Of a stretch of 64,000 bases of DNA, positions 45,618-54,956 are shown piece by piece. Positions within the stretch are counted from its first letter, which is position 1; every line of letters begins with the position of its first letter. The notes below the pieces were generated by a model that saw only the letters and a program-made list of their open reading frames with translations, did no database searches and was not told the DNA's origin. This DNA is from CAVVMA01 sp963788205 (GTDB taxonomy: Bacteria; Desulfobacterota; Binatia; Binatales; Binataceae): positions 124,001 to 188,000 of the forward strand of contig CAWBGG010000009.1 of the NCBI GenBank assembly GCA_963788205.1, in the 5' to 3' direction. Both the position numbers and the translations under genes were made by a program.

Positions 45618-46456
45618 CGGCGGCCGTCACCAAGGCGCCGCCGTGGCACGGATGGGTCACTGCGGATCTCGCGCTGAATTCGCTCTCGACTGGAGTCTTC
45701 GCCGTCACCGCGCTGTGCGATCTCACGACGCCGCCCGCCTATCGATCGGTAGTGCGGATCGGATATCTGACTGCCTTCCCATTGGCGTTGTGCGACCTTC
45801 TATGCCTGGTTCTCGACCTCGGCGACCCGCTGCGCTTCCTGCATATGTTGCGGGTGTTCAAGCCGGGCTCGCCGATGTCGATCGGAGCGTGGAGCACCAA
45901 CATCTTCGCGGGCTTCGCGTTCATCGCGTGGGCGCTCGAGATTCTGAACCCGCCGGGATTGAGGTCCGTCCCGGTGGTGGTCGCTGTAGTAGGAATCGCC
46001 GCCGCGTTGGTCACGGCCGCATACAAGGGCGTGCTGTTCAGCACCACCGCGCAGCCCGGATGGAAGGACGCGCGCTGGCTGGGCGCGGAGTTTTCGGTTT
46101 CCGCGGGCGCGATTGGCGCCGCGTTTCTGCTTGCGGCGGCGGCGATGCTCGGCGCGCAGGCCGCGATACGCGGCCTGCGCGCCACACTCGCGACGTTGCT
46201 GGTGCTCAACCTTGCCGCGACCTCAGTGGTGACGCTGGAACTGTATCCCGCGATTTCCGCGCGCTTGACGCGCGCGGAAATCGCCGGATGGTATGGGGCG
46301 ATGCTCGGCGGCGGCTTGCTCGCGCCGCTGATTTTGCTGGCGAGCGACGCCGGCGCGCCGACGTCGCTCGCCGCTGCGGCGCTGACGGTACTCGGCGCCA
46401 TCGCGATGCGGCATCATCTGGTGATGATTCCGCATCGAGAGACCCACCTCCTATAG
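45614..46456 (+). CDS. NrfD/PsrC-like membrane subunit
   Basis: 280 residues, eight hydrophobic helices, with the PsrC/NrfD pattern ALCDLLCLVLDLGDPLRFLHM. It replaces the cytochrome b subunit (FdnI) of the E. coli enzyme and lacks heme-ligand pattern, so electrons probably go straight to quinone. Contains a 15-bp hairpin at 46250. The assignment to formate dehydrogenase is by operon. Confidence 0.85.
   Translation: MTAAVTKAPPWHGWVTADLALNSLSTGVFAVTALCDLTTPPAYRSVVRIGYLTAFPLALCDLLCLVLDLGDPLRFLHMLRVFKPGSPMSIGAWSTNIFAGFAFIAWALEILNPPGLRSVPVVVAVVGIAAALVTAAYKGVLFSTTAQPGWKDARWLGAEFSVSAGAIGAAFLLAAAAMLGAQAAIRGLRATLATLLVLNLAATSVVTLELYPAISARLTRAEIAGWYGAMLGGGLLAPLILLASDAGAPTSLAAAALTVLGAIAMRHHLVMIPHRETHLL
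46250..46284. repeat. 15-bp perfect hairpin in the NrfD-like gene
   Basis: Arms 46250-46264 and 46270-46284 are perfect reverse complements around TTGAC. It is in frame and encodes a loop between membrane helices. Confidence 0.75.
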
Positions 46457-46458
46457 TC

Positions 46459-46550
46459 GCCCTCACCCGGCGAGCGCGCGTGAGCGCGCTCGCCGGCCTC
46501 TCCCGATTTGCGCCGGCGGCCAAGCCGCCGGCGCGGGAGAGGCGCAGACG
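46459..46550. repeat. REP-like element with two stem-loops (copy 1)
   Basis: CCTCACCC, then a 13-bp hairpin (46467-46479 with 46484-46496, loop GTGA), then a second nested hairpin (CCTCTCCCG paired with CGGGAGAGG at 46534-46542, containing a 10-bp GC stem). Related copies lie at 49328 and 58468. It follows the formate dehydrogenase operon and could also act as a terminator. Confidence 0.8.
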
Positions 46551-46558
46551 GAAGACTC

Positions 46559-47371
46559 CTACCACTTCGCGAAATGGCCGAGCATCGCGCGGCCACGGCC
46601 GATCGTTACGCGACGCGCCAGCGCCCGCGTGACGAACGCCTTGGCGTGGCGCACCGCGTCTTCCAGCGATTCGCCGCGCGCCAGCGCCGCGGCGATCGCT
46701 GCCGAGAACGCGCACCCGGTGCCGTGCACGTCCGCGCCACCCTTGATTCGGGGGCTCACAAGCTCGATGAATCGGCGGCCGTCGTAAAAGAGATCCAGTG
46801 CCGGCGCGGCGGTATCAAGATGACCACCTTTGATCACCACGGCACGTGCGCCGATCGCGATCAGCGCTCGCGCCGCCGCGCGCATCGCCGGGACTCCGTT
46901 GATCGATATTCCGGTGAGCGCCCGGGCTTCGGGAATATTCGGTGTGACGATTCGGGCCAGCGGAATGAGCCGGGCGCGAATCGCCTCCTCGCCGGCCCGG
47001 TCGACCAGCCGCTTTCCGCTCGACGAGATCAGAACGGGATCGACCACCGGCGCCGGTAGCCGGAGCCTGCGGATAGTGCGCACGACCGCCGCAACGATCG
47101 CCGCGTTGGCCAACGCGCCGGTTTTGATCGCATCGGGGCGGCATTGCTCGGCGACGGTGGCGATCTGCTCGGCGACCAGCGCGGGATCGACCGGTGCAAT
47201 CCGCGCGACGCGGCTGCTGTTCTGCGCAATTACGCTGGTGATCGCGGAGAAGCCGTACACGCGATGCGCCGCGAAAGTCTTGAGGTCGGCCTGCACACCT
47301 GCGCCACCGGATGGATCACTGCCGGCGATCGTCAAGGCGACCGGCAACGCGCGCGATCTGGATCGTTTCAT
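46559..47371 (-). CDS. thiD: Hydroxymethylpyrimidine kinase / phosphokinase
   Basis: 270 residues from the ATG at 47371. AGSDPSGGAGVQADLKTF is the PfkB/ThiD substrate-binding opening and HGTGCAFSAAIAAAL carries the catalytic base motif GTGC. It phosphorylates HMP and HMP-P in thiamine synthesis. A longer frame to 47425 lacks a ribosome site. It is convergent with the formate dehydrogenase operon, with the REP element between them. Confidence 0.92.
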   Translation of the reverse strand: MKRSRSRALPVALTIAGSDPSGGAGVQADLKTFAAHRVYGFSAITSVIAQNSSRVARIAPVDPALVAEQIATVAEQCRPDAIKTGALANAAIVAAVVRTIRRLRLPAPVVDPVLISSSGKRLVDRAGEEAIRARLIPLARIVTPNIPEARALTGISINGVPAMRAAARALIAIGARAVVIKGGHLDTAAPALDLFYDGRRFIELVSPRIKGGADVHGTGCAFSAAIAAALARGESLEDAVRHAKAFVTRALARRVTIGRGRAMLGHFAKW

Positions 47372-47544
47372 CAAGCGTAAGTCAACTCGCGGAAGTTGTC
47401 TGCGCCTTAGCCGCTCGCGCGGCATTCGTCAAGCAAGCCGGTTGCATAAGTGACACAGGCGAATTTCCGCGGCGTGAAGCCGCGGCTTGATCAGCAATGG
47501 AGCTAAAGCGTACTTTGCGCCAAAATGTGTAGCGGCGCACGGCC

Positions 47545-49257
47545 ATGACGATTAGGGGCGAGGCAAAATTTCTCAATCTTCCGTTCGAGGGGAAACTCGA
47601 GTTTCTCTACGGACTCCCCGCGCGCCAGAAGCGCGACCTGATTCTCTCCGCGCCCGAGGCCGAGCGCCTGGTGCAATCGTTCACGCCGGAGACCCTCTTC
47701 TACACGGTCAAGGAAATCGGCCACGCCGACGCCGGCGATCTCTTGAGCCTCGCGATACCGGAGCAGGTGAAGGGGCTGTTCGACCTCGATTGCTGGGACC
47801 GCGACCGCCCCAATCTGGACCGGATGCGCGACTGGCTGGAGGCGATGGCCGAGGCCGGACGCAAGCGGATTACCGACGCGCTGATGGAATGCGACATGGA
47901 GCTGGTGGCCCTGCTGCTGCGCCAGTATCTGAAGGTCCATCGGGTGGACGACCCGCAAGAGGCGAGCGATTTTCCCTCCGATCGCTTCGTCCAGTTCGAC
48001 GAGCATTACCTGATCGAGTTCATCCGCCATGACGCGACGCTCACGTTGGTGGAGGACTTTCTCGAAGAGGCTTTTGAGCGCGACTACAAATATTACGCGG
48101 GCCTGATGGAGGAAATTTACTGGGGGATCGAAGCCGAGCTCGAGGAGCAGGCATACACCTATCGCCGCGCGCGGCTGGAAGATCGCGGCTTCCCGGATTT
48201 TTTCGACGCCCAGGACGTGTTCGCCTATCTCGATCCGCAGCGTTTCCGCGAGATTCGCGCCGGCTACGTCGCGCCGCTTCGCGACGAAGCGTTGAACGGA
48301 AGCGAATTGCCGCCGGGAGCGTCGCCCGCGCTGCTCGACGCCGACAACTCGCTATTCAATGCGGCGCTCACGGCCGGCTTCGCTGCGCAGGGCGTGCGCC
48401 AGTTGCGCAGCGAGATGGCGATGGTCGCCAACCAGGTGCTGGTGGCGCGCCAGGTCGATTTCGGCGATCTCGACGCAGTGCGGGTCGCGGTCGGGATGGC
48501 GCACGACCTGATGAATCTGGGCCTGGAGCATCTGGCGGGCGGCGACTTGAGCGCCGCGATCGAAAACCTGCGCGTCACGCCGCTCAAGCTGCTCTTCCGC
48601 CTGGGCGTGAGCCTCACGCTCGATCTGCGCAAGCGGGCTGAGGCGACCGTCGCGACGTTCGGCCTTACGCCGGGTCGGCTCAAAGAGATTCCGTATCTCG
48701 ACTCGCCTTACCGCGAGGCGCTGGCGGGTTGCCTGATGCGGATGCCGCAATTTTTCGGCGGTCTCGATCGCGGTGGATCGGCGGCGATGCGCGATTTCCG
48801 CGCGATGCGCGATTTGCATCTGGGCTACGCGATGCTCGAGCAGCTCGGCTCGCTACCCGAGTTCTTCCGCGTGGTGCTCGGAATCGATATCGCTTCCGTG
48901 AGCTTCCGCTCGCAGATCGCCGGACACGAAGTGGTGCTGAGCCAGCTCCTGCTGACCGCGCTGGTTCGTCAGGCGCTGGACGGGAAGCTGGTGGTCCAGC
49001 CGATAGAGGCCGACCGGCTCAACGCGATGTACGCCGCGGTGATGACGCCCGGCGGCCCGCCCGCGCGGCTGGCGGATTCGTTCCATCGGCTGGTCGCGCA
49101 GTTGATGATCACGCGGGTCGAGGAAACGCTGCGCGCGCGCAGCGCGGACTTCGTGAAGTCGTGCCTGAGTATTTTCGAAGAGGAATTCGCCGACCTGGAG
49201 CCGGAGCGGCAGATCGATCCGCGCTTCATCCGCAGCATCCTGATTCGGCGCAGTTAG
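47545..49257 (+). CDS. DUF6178 family protein
   Basis: 570 residues, soluble, highly charged and mostly helical, with repeated acidic segments (EEIYWGIEAELEEQ). It resembles DUF6178, a family seen in Desulfobacterota-type bacteria; no function is known. No motifs for catalysis are visible. The next genes are on the opposite strand, so it is probably monocistronic. Confidence 0.55.
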   Translation: MTIRGEAKFLNLPFEGKLEFLYGLPARQKRDLILSAPEAERLVQSFTPETLFYTVKEIGHADAGDLLSLAIPEQVKGLFDLDCWDRDRPNLDRMRDWLEAMAEAGRKRITDALMECDMELVALLLRQYLKVHRVDDPQEASDFPSDRFVQFDEHYLIEFIRHDATLTLVEDFLEEAFERDYKYYAGLMEEIYWGIEAELEEQAYTYRRARLEDRGFPDFFDAQDVFAYLDPQRFREIRAGYVAPLRDEALNGSELPPGASPALLDADNSLFNAALTAGFAAQGVRQLRSEMAMVANQVLVARQVDFGDLDAVRVAVGMAHDLMNLGLEHLAGGDLSAAIENLRVTPLKLLFRLGVSLTLDLRKRAEATVATFGLTPGRLKEIPYLDSPYREALAGCLMRMPQFFGGLDRGGSAAMRDFRAMRDLHLGYAMLEQLGSLPEFFRVVLGIDIASVSFRSQIAGHEVVLSQLLLTALVRQALDGKLVVQPIEADRLNAMYAAVMTPGGPPARLADSFHRLVAQLMITRVEETLRARSADFVKSCLSIFEEEFADLEPERQIDPRFIRSILIRRS

Positions 49258-49327
49258 AGCGCGCGTCTTTCGAGTGGATCCCTCGCTACGCGCGGAGTTC
49301 GACTGATTTCCGGCGGCGGCAGACACA

Positions 49328-49377
49328 CCCTCACCCGGCGCAGCGCCGGCCTCTCCCTGGTCAGGGAGAGGCGCAGA
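49328..49377. repeat. REP-like element (copy 2)
   Basis: CCCTCACCC, a GC hairpin, then CCTCTCCCTG and CAGGGAGAGG as a 10-bp stem with a two-base loop (49350-49359, 49362-49371). Same family as 46459; lies between the convergent DUF6178 gene and the 49395 gene. Confidence 0.8.
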
Positions 49378-49394
49378 AAAAGAATCGCATCGCT

Positions 49395-49577
49395 TCACAT
49401 CATTAGCGACGCGAACGTGGAGGCCAGGTAGAAGACCGTGACTATCGCGAAGGCGACGCCGGGCAGCTCGCTGAGGAACGCGTTCATCACGAGGCGATCC
49501 ACGTAGTAATGATTTGCGGTCTCGGCCGGTGGGCCGAAAAACCCTGAAAGCCTTTCCATTCTGGCGCTTGCTTGCAT
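49395..49577 (-). CDS. Small single-helix membrane protein
   Basis: 60 residues from the ATG at 49577, with AAGGAGGAG centred about eight bases upstream (an ATG at 49583 is too close to the site). One C-terminal transmembrane helix (about 38-58). No family recognised; the strong ribosome site supports it being real. Confidence 0.65.
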   Translation of the reverse strand: MQASARMERLSGFFGPPAETANHYYVDRLVMNAFLSELPGVAFAIVTVFYLASTFASLMM

Positions 49578-49668
49578 GTTCATCTCCTCCTTGGTGCTTA
49601 CAACCCCGTAGCAGCGCCGCGCGTTACTCGCGCGCGGCGAAAATTCGGCGCTTCAAAAATTCCAGGTT

Positions 49669-50322
49669 TCAATGACCCGCGACCGCCGCTCCGTAGTTCG
49701 TATAGCCGCCCATCTGGAGCGCGGCGAGATATTCGTCGGGCGTGTTGATGTTGAAAAAGCTCCGCAGGCCCGGATCGAGGCGGCGCAGATGCTGCTCGCC
49801 GATCTTGCGCACCTTGATCGCGTCGGCGAGCGCGACGGCGCGCCGCTCGCCGCTATCGACCAGTTTGGCGATCACACCGGCGCATCGCTTGCGATACGCG
49901 GCGTGCAGCGGTTGCAGTATCCCCCCGATTTCCGGAATCGCGGCGTCGTAATAGCCGATCAGCGCACAGAGCTCGCTGGCGACATTCACGCTCAACAGCG
50001 GCAGATCGCACGCGCATGCGAAGACCGGATCGCCGGTGGCTGCCTCGATTCCGCGCGCCAATCCGGCCAGTGGCCCCTGGAACGGCGCCACGTCGTGGAC
50101 GAGGCGCGCGTCGGCGGGCGCGGCGAGCGCCGTTTCGGCGAGCGCGGCGGGCGGCGCCACGACGATCACTTCCTTGAACGCATTCGCAAGCCGCCCGACG
50201 ATTACTTCGAGCAGCGTGGCTTCGCCGAACTTGAGCGCTGCCTTGGGCTGGCCCATCCTTTGGCTGCGCCCGCCGGCCAAGACGATTGCGCTCGGCCCAT
50301 GCTCTTTGACAGGTTGCTTCAC
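49669..50322 (-). CDS. mobA: Molybdenum cofactor guanylyltransferase
   Basis: 217 residues from a GTG with AGGAGGAG five bases upstream. The nucleotidyltransferase signature is LAGGRSQRMGQPKA (residues 15-28), with the second motif in ACDLPLLSVN. MobA attaches GMP to Mo-MPT, giving the MGD cofactor used by the formate dehydrogenase alpha subunit. Its placement a few kb from that operon fits. Confidence 0.93.
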   Translation of the reverse strand: MKQPVKEHGPSAIVLAGGRSQRMGQPKAALKFGEATLLEVIVGRLANAFKEVIVVAPPAALAETALAAPADARLVHDVAPFQGPLAGLARGIEAATGDPVFACACDLPLLSVNVASELCALIGYYDAAIPEIGGILQPLHAAYRKRCAGVIAKLVDSGERRAVALADAIKVRKIGEQHLRRLDPGLRSFFNINTPDEYLAALQMGGYTNYGAAVAGH

Positions 50323-50378
50323 GGTTCTCCTCCTGTGGCTGATGTAGGAAACCTCTCCATGATGTAGTTGCGTTGCTC

Positions 50379-52046
50379 TCAGGCGACTGGCTTGGAGCTG
50401 CGCTCGGCGCCCTCGATTTCCAGCAGGGTGCGGATGAGATCGTCGGCTTCCTGTGGATCGATCGCGCCCGAACGGACCGAGGCGAGGATTCGCATGATCT
50501 CCTGATCGGGCTCCAGGGGCCGCGTCGCGTCGGGATCGGAAGCGTGCGCGCCGGCTTCAGCCGGCGGTTCCGAGGCGGGCGCGTGAGGCTCTTCAGCGGG
50601 CTCGTCGCGGCGGCTGGCGCGGGCGCGACGCGCCTCGCGCACCGCTTCGCGCATCCGGCGGGCCTCCTCGCGAATCCGCTGGCGGATGCGCTCGGAGTCG
50701 GCCCGCGAGCGTGAGCGCCGCTCGTCGAGCGCCTCTTTCACCAGGCCGCGAATCTGCTCGCCGAGCCGGGAGAGCTTTTCGGCGGTTTGCTCCGGCACCT
50801 CCTGCTTCAAGTCGCCGATCTCGCGCTCGACCTCGCGCAGCGCCTCGCCGACGCTTTTGGTGACGCCGCGCACGATTCCGCCGGAGAATGAGCCGGTCTC
50901 GGCCACGATTCTGCCGGCCGCGCCGACGATTCCCGCCACCATCTCGGGGATTTCCTCACCGAGGTTCTCGGCCAGAGTCTCGAAGGGCCCGCCGATGTCG
51001 CGCCATCTAAAGCGCCCGCCCATACCGGCGCGGCCACGCGCATCCTCGCCCTCAACTATGACGTCGGCGCCGCTGGTTTCGAGCGCGAGCTTGCACTCGC
51101 CAGCGCCGAATCGCGCCGAGAGCCGATCGCGCCCGGCAAAGCGCAGCTCGCCCTCAATTCCGTAGACTCGCACTCGCCCGTGATGGGCGACGGCCTCGAG
51201 CGCAACCGAGCTGCCGGCCGTGAGCTCGAGCAGCGTGCGTCCGTTCGACCTGACGCGCCAGTTGGCGCCCTTGGCGAAATCGCCGCCGAGCCGTGCCGCG
51301 CCGCCGACCTGGTCGACTTCGACGTCGCCGGTGATGCCGCGCAGGCTCACCTGCCCACCGACCGTGGCGATCGCGACGCTGCCGGCGCCGTCGATGCTGG
51401 CCTTGCCGCCGACAGTCGCGACCTTCACGCCGCCCGCAACTCTGAGCGCGCGGAGCTTGCCGCCGATCGTATTGACCGTCAGCGAACCGACGCGATCGGC
51501 TTCGACTTTGCCGCCAACCGAGACGGCGCGCGCCGCGCCCTCGATTGACTCAAGCCCGAATCGCCCGCCGATCTGCTCGAGCGCCACGTCGCCGGCGATC
51601 TCAATGCAGGTCGCATTGCCCGCGACCAGATCGAAGCTGACGGAACGGGCTTTTTCGACGAACAGGTCGCCCTTGACGCACTTGCCGGTGATCGCGCCCG
51701 CACTTTCGACGTAGCATCGTCCCTCAATGTTGGCGCGGATCGTAATCGGTCCGGCGTTGTTGGCGTTGAAGTGGCCCGCGACGCGATACAGCGTGAGGTT
51801 GCCGGTGAAATCCTCGACTTCGAGATGGCCGGCGCATTCCATCACCTCCACGGCCACGCCTGGCGGAATCGCCAGCTCGGCGTTGGCATCAAAGTCGAGC
51901 TCCGCGGTGGCGCCATCGCGGCGCAGGCCGGGCTCGTGATCGGAGATTACGCGGAGTGGACCGGTCTCGATGCCGGTGATGGCGAGATTGCCGCTGGCGC
52001 GAATCACGCGCAGCATTTCGATTCCCTCAAGAGTGCCTGCACTCAT
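50379..52046 (-). CDS. DUF4097-like beta-helix protein with SHOCT-type C-terminus
   Basis: 555 residues; GGGAGG about nine bases before the ATG. The first 330 residues are repeated short beta strands (GGKVEADRVGSL..., GGKLRALRVAGG, GGKASIDGAGS), a solenoid like DUF4097. A Glu/Arg-rich coiled coil follows, then a SHOCT-like EIMRILASVRSGAIDPQEADDLI end. It sits 38 bases after the DUF2089 regulator, the usual pair. It is probably cytoplasmic or envelope-associated; its function is not known. Confidence 0.7.
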   Translation of the reverse strand: MSAGTLEGIEMLRVIRASGNLAITGIETGPLRVISDHEPGLRRDGATAELDFDANAELAIPPGVAVEVMECAGHLEVEDFTGNLTLYRVAGHFNANNAGPITIRANIEGRCYVESAGAITGKCVKGDLFVEKARSVSFDLVAGNATCIEIAGDVALEQIGGRFGLESIEGAARAVSVGGKVEADRVGSLTVNTIGGKLRALRVAGGVKVATVGGKASIDGAGSVAIATVGGQVSLRGITGDVEVDQVGGAARLGGDFAKGANWRVRSNGRTLLELTAGSSVALEAVAHHGRVRVYGIEGELRFAGRDRLSARFGAGECKLALETSGADVIVEGEDARGRAGMGGRFRWRDIGGPFETLAENLGEEIPEMVAGIVGAAGRIVAETGSFSGGIVRGVTKSVGEALREVEREIGDLKQEVPEQTAEKLSRLGEQIRGLVKEALDERRSRSRADSERIRQRIREEARRMREAVREARRARASRRDEPAEEPHAPASEPPAEAGAHASDPDATRPLEPDQEIMRILASVRSGAIDPQEADDLIRTLLEIEGAERSSKPVA

Positions 52047-52084
52047 CGATCTGACCTCCCGTCATTGCTGACCTTCCGTAATCG

Positions 52085-52489
52085 TCAGTTGCGAGGGCCG
52101 CGCTCGCGTAGCGCACGCAACGCGTCCTCGGGGGATATTCGACCGTGGCGCAAGTCGTCGAGCACGGCGCGCCGTGACGCGCTCTCCGGCTCATCGCCGG
52201 CTGGCTGATCGTCAACCGGTTGGCGAGCCTGGAATCCCAACGCGGCCACAACCTCATCGAGCTTCGCGCGCACAGTGGGATAAGAGACCCCCAACTCGCG
52301 TTCGACCTCGCGGATGACGCCGCGGTTCTTGATGAAGACCTCGACGAAGTCGAGTTGCGCCTGGCTGAGCCTTAAAACCGGCGGCAACTCGAAAGCGGCC
52401 TCGATTGATATTGAGCAAGCAGGACATTCGAGGCGGCGAACCGCCAAGTTCCCGGCACATGATGGGCATTTGAGAAGCATCGGTCGCAT
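52085..52489 (-). CDS. DUF2089 zinc-ribbon/HTH regulator
   Basis: 134 residues from the ATG at 52489. A zinc ribbon (CPSCAGNL with LECPACSI) is followed by LSQAQLDFVEVFIKNRG and a helix-turn-helix with LGVSYPTVRAKLDEVV. DUF2089 proteins regulate their own operon. The promoter at 52496-52524 would start transcription at or near this ATG. Confidence 0.85.
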   Translation of the reverse strand: MRPMLLKCPSCAGNLAVRRLECPACSISIEAAFELPPVLRLSQAQLDFVEVFIKNRGVIREVERELGVSYPTVRAKLDEVVAALGFQARQPVDDQPAGDEPESASRRAVLDDLRHGRISPEDALRALRERGPRN

Positions 52490-52495
52490 GCCATT

Positions 52496-52524
52496 TATAT
52501 ATGCCTCTAAATCAATAAAGTCAA
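52496..52524 (-). promoter_or_regulatory. Strong sigma-70-type promoter for the DUF2089 operon, near-leaderless
   Basis: On the complement, TTGACT (-35; 52519-52524) and TATATA (-10; 52496-52501) are separated by exactly 17 bases. The ATG at 52489 is six bases beyond the -10, so the transcript would be leaderless. This is the best promoter match in the window. A TTGAGT repeat lies upstream and could bind the regulator. Confidence 0.65.
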
Positions 52525-52672
52525 GACTCAACTTAAGATTCTTGATATTGAGATTGAGCGCAGGTGGTCCTTTGCGAAAGACCCCTGACGATACGGAGCC
52601 TCAAGCTATCACTAAGGAGCTTTAAGCAACCCTTGAATCAAGGGCCGCGCGATGAGCAGAGAAACGGAAAGT

Positions 52673-53278
52673 CTAGGAAGCCGCGCTGTTGTTGAGTAAT
52701 TCGGATTCGATAGTTTGCAGCGAATCGGCGTGGTAGAGCACGCCGAGGTGGCCGGTTCTGGGCAGAATGATCGTCTTTCGCACCGCGCCCAGACGCAGGC
52801 GCCGCGAGAGCGGGGGTGGAACTATCGGGTCTTCGTCGCCGAAGATCGCCAATTCGTGAGGACTGCGTTGATCGTATCGGTACGGCGAAGCCAGGGTTAT
52901 CAGCGACAGCACGGTGCTATCGTGAGGCTCGCCGCAGAACCGGCGCGCGATCGTGCCACCCAGGCTGTGACCGATAAGATGTACGCCGCTGCCGGTGTCC
53001 ACCTTGTCGACCAGGACCGCGAGATGCTCTGCGGCGTTGGCGACTGACTGCACGCGCGGGTACTCGAAGAAGTAGAGGTTGCAGAAACCCGCCATCCGGA
53101 CGTAAGTCGCGAGACCCAACAGATTGGCGCGATTTCCGCCCAGGCCGTGAGCCAGAATCACCGGCGCGCCCTTCCCGGTTCCCCATAGCCCGGCGCGCTC
53201 GCCGACCCAATTGAGCGGATAGGACGCAAGCAGGATGCCGGCGGCCGTGAGCTCTCGAAAAAGGGTCTGGCTTCTCAT
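52673..53278 (-). CDS. Alpha/beta hydrolase (lipase-like)
   Basis: 201 residues. Nucleophile S105 in IGHSLGG; oxyanion loop HGLGGN near residue 45; probable Asp in FGDEDPIV and His in PRTGHLGV. A short N-terminal hydrophobic stretch may be a signal anchor. Lipase/esterase of unknown substrate. It is 14 bases downstream of the broken patatin-like gene on the same strand, so the two may have been co-transcribed. Confidence 0.85.
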   Translation of the reverse strand: MRSQTLFRELTAAGILLASYPLNWVGERAGLWGTGKGAPVILAHGLGGNRANLLGLATYVRMAGFCNLYFFEYPRVQSVANAAEHLAVLVDKVDTGSGVHLIGHSLGGTIARRFCGEPHDSTVLSLITLASPYRYDQRSPHELAIFGDEDPIVPPPLSRRLRLGAVRKTIILPRTGHLGVLYHADSLQTIESELLNNSAAS

Positions 53279-53292
53279 GATCGCAGGCGGCT

Positions 53293-54189
53293 TCAGGCCG
53301 GAGTTTTGGCCGCGCGATGCACTCTCGGCGATTCTATCGCCCGTGCGGCGTCCTCACGTCCCATCTCGATCAATCGCCTGGCCTTATGGGGCGAGGTCCA
53401 CAAGATACTGACCGGGTCGGTGCCGAGGTATTCGCGCGGCTCGATATCGACTATTCGTGCGCCGTGATAAACGCCGCGATCGACCAGCGCGCGCTCGCGA
53501 TTCGAATTTCCCTGGCCTGCCCACATCACTTCCATCATCCGGTACGCGACGTGGGCAAGGGTGGGAAATTTGGCCGCTTCGGGAAGCTGGCGCCGAATGA
53601 CGGACAGGATGTAAATCGTGCCGGCTCCCATCGCGATTGCGGCCTCGACCGGAATATTCCACGCGAAGCCGCCGTCGCACCAGTAGTGGCCCTCGAACTT
53701 GATCGGTGGATACAGGATCGGGATCCGGTAGCCGATGTGGGAGACCGTGCGAAAGTCGCCGACGTTCTTCTCGCTGCGATTGCCGCGCAGGAAGGTGCGG
53801 CCGCTGGACAGATCGAGCAGGACGAACCGGAGCTCGGCGGACTCCTAAACGCGCGCTCGAAGTCGACCCTCCGCTCGACCCATCGCACCAGCCGCGCATT
53901 CGACATCAGCGAGTTGCCGACGATCGGGTTTTTGGTCAGCGACGGGCCGAGCAGGAGCTGCCAGGGAATTCATGCTGCCCCAGGCCTCGAGCATCCCCTC
54001 GGTGCCATTGGCGGCGTAGAACAGCGCGTTGATGATTCCCACCGAGCTGCCGATGATCGCGTCGGGCTGGATTCCCGAACGAATCAGGCAATCGAGCGCT
54101 CCCGCCTGATGCGCGCCGAACGCGGCGCCGCCGCCCAGGATGAACACGGTTTTCTTTGCAGCTTGCGTTCGCGAGTTTGAAGGGGTCAC
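53293..54189 (-). pseudogene. Patatin-like phospholipase broken by two frameshifts
   Basis: The N-terminal frame (54189) has VFILGGGAAFGAHQAG and the nucleophile loop IIGSSVGIINA, then AWGSMNS. The sequence continues in a second frame (SWQLLLGPSLTKN, RVDFERAFR) after one extra C in the CCC run at 53964-53966, then in a third frame (SAELRFVLLDLSSG, DGGFAWNIP) past an in-frame TAG near 53845. The DGG dyad motif is intact. Either decay or assembly indels. Confidence 0.75.
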
Positions 54190-54956
54190 GGTTCAACAGG
54201 TTAAGCATCAAATGTACGCGCGGCAAGCCTTGCGAGCGCGGCGCGGGTCCGTTGCACGCTGGTGACAGACGCGCGAAATTTTGACGCTGATGGGCCGGAA
54301 CTCCTTGACGCCTTATTCCTTAAGGCGGATCATTTATCAATACAGTTGGTAGGATGCCCGCGGCGGAGCTGATTCGCGGTCAAATTCGGACCGCGATCGG
54401 TCCAAGAAAGGGGGCTCTGGAGACCAGTATGGGTCTGCGCCGGTATTCGCGTGAGGGTATTGGTATCCGCGCGGATCTGCCTCCGGCGGTTTTGCGTGCG
54501 CTGAAGTTGCGTGCGATCGCCGGCGCAGATGATTCCCGTGCAACGCGAACCGGTTGCACATTGCAAGCTGCCGGCCGCGATCGCGCCGCGCAATTCCCTC
54601 GCAAAGCCTCGATCGGCCTGCAATGAATTTAATCGATCGCCAGCCAGTTAGGCACCAGGAGTTTTCCCGACCGCTTGTAGAGCTCCTGCACGCCGGCAAG
54701 CGGAATGAAGGATTGACGAAGGCGAGGCTTCACCACCCTCGCGCGGTTAATTTTCTATGAACTGGACCCCAGGGACTTGAGTCCGATCGACAACATGTCT
54801 ATCTTGGTTCCATTCCCAACAGGAGTGAGCGGCGGTAAGGGTTCGGCACGCGCCTTGCGTTCAAGACCCGCGACGCTCGGCTTGGTGAACGCCGGAATGC
54901 GCAGAAGCGCGCAGGCTCGGGGATAAACTTAAAATCGATCGCGGAGGTGTCTGGAA
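54190..54956. other. Long intergenic stretch with a possible gene fragment
   Basis: Hairpin CGCCTTA/TAAGGCG at 54309-54327. On the complement, a 35-codon frame ending TAA at 54629-54631 encodes a C-terminal-looking peptide (SFIPLAGVQELYKRSGKL), a possible remnant. Other frames (such as 54354-54626) have no family character. Otherwise nothing recognised. Confidence 0.4.
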
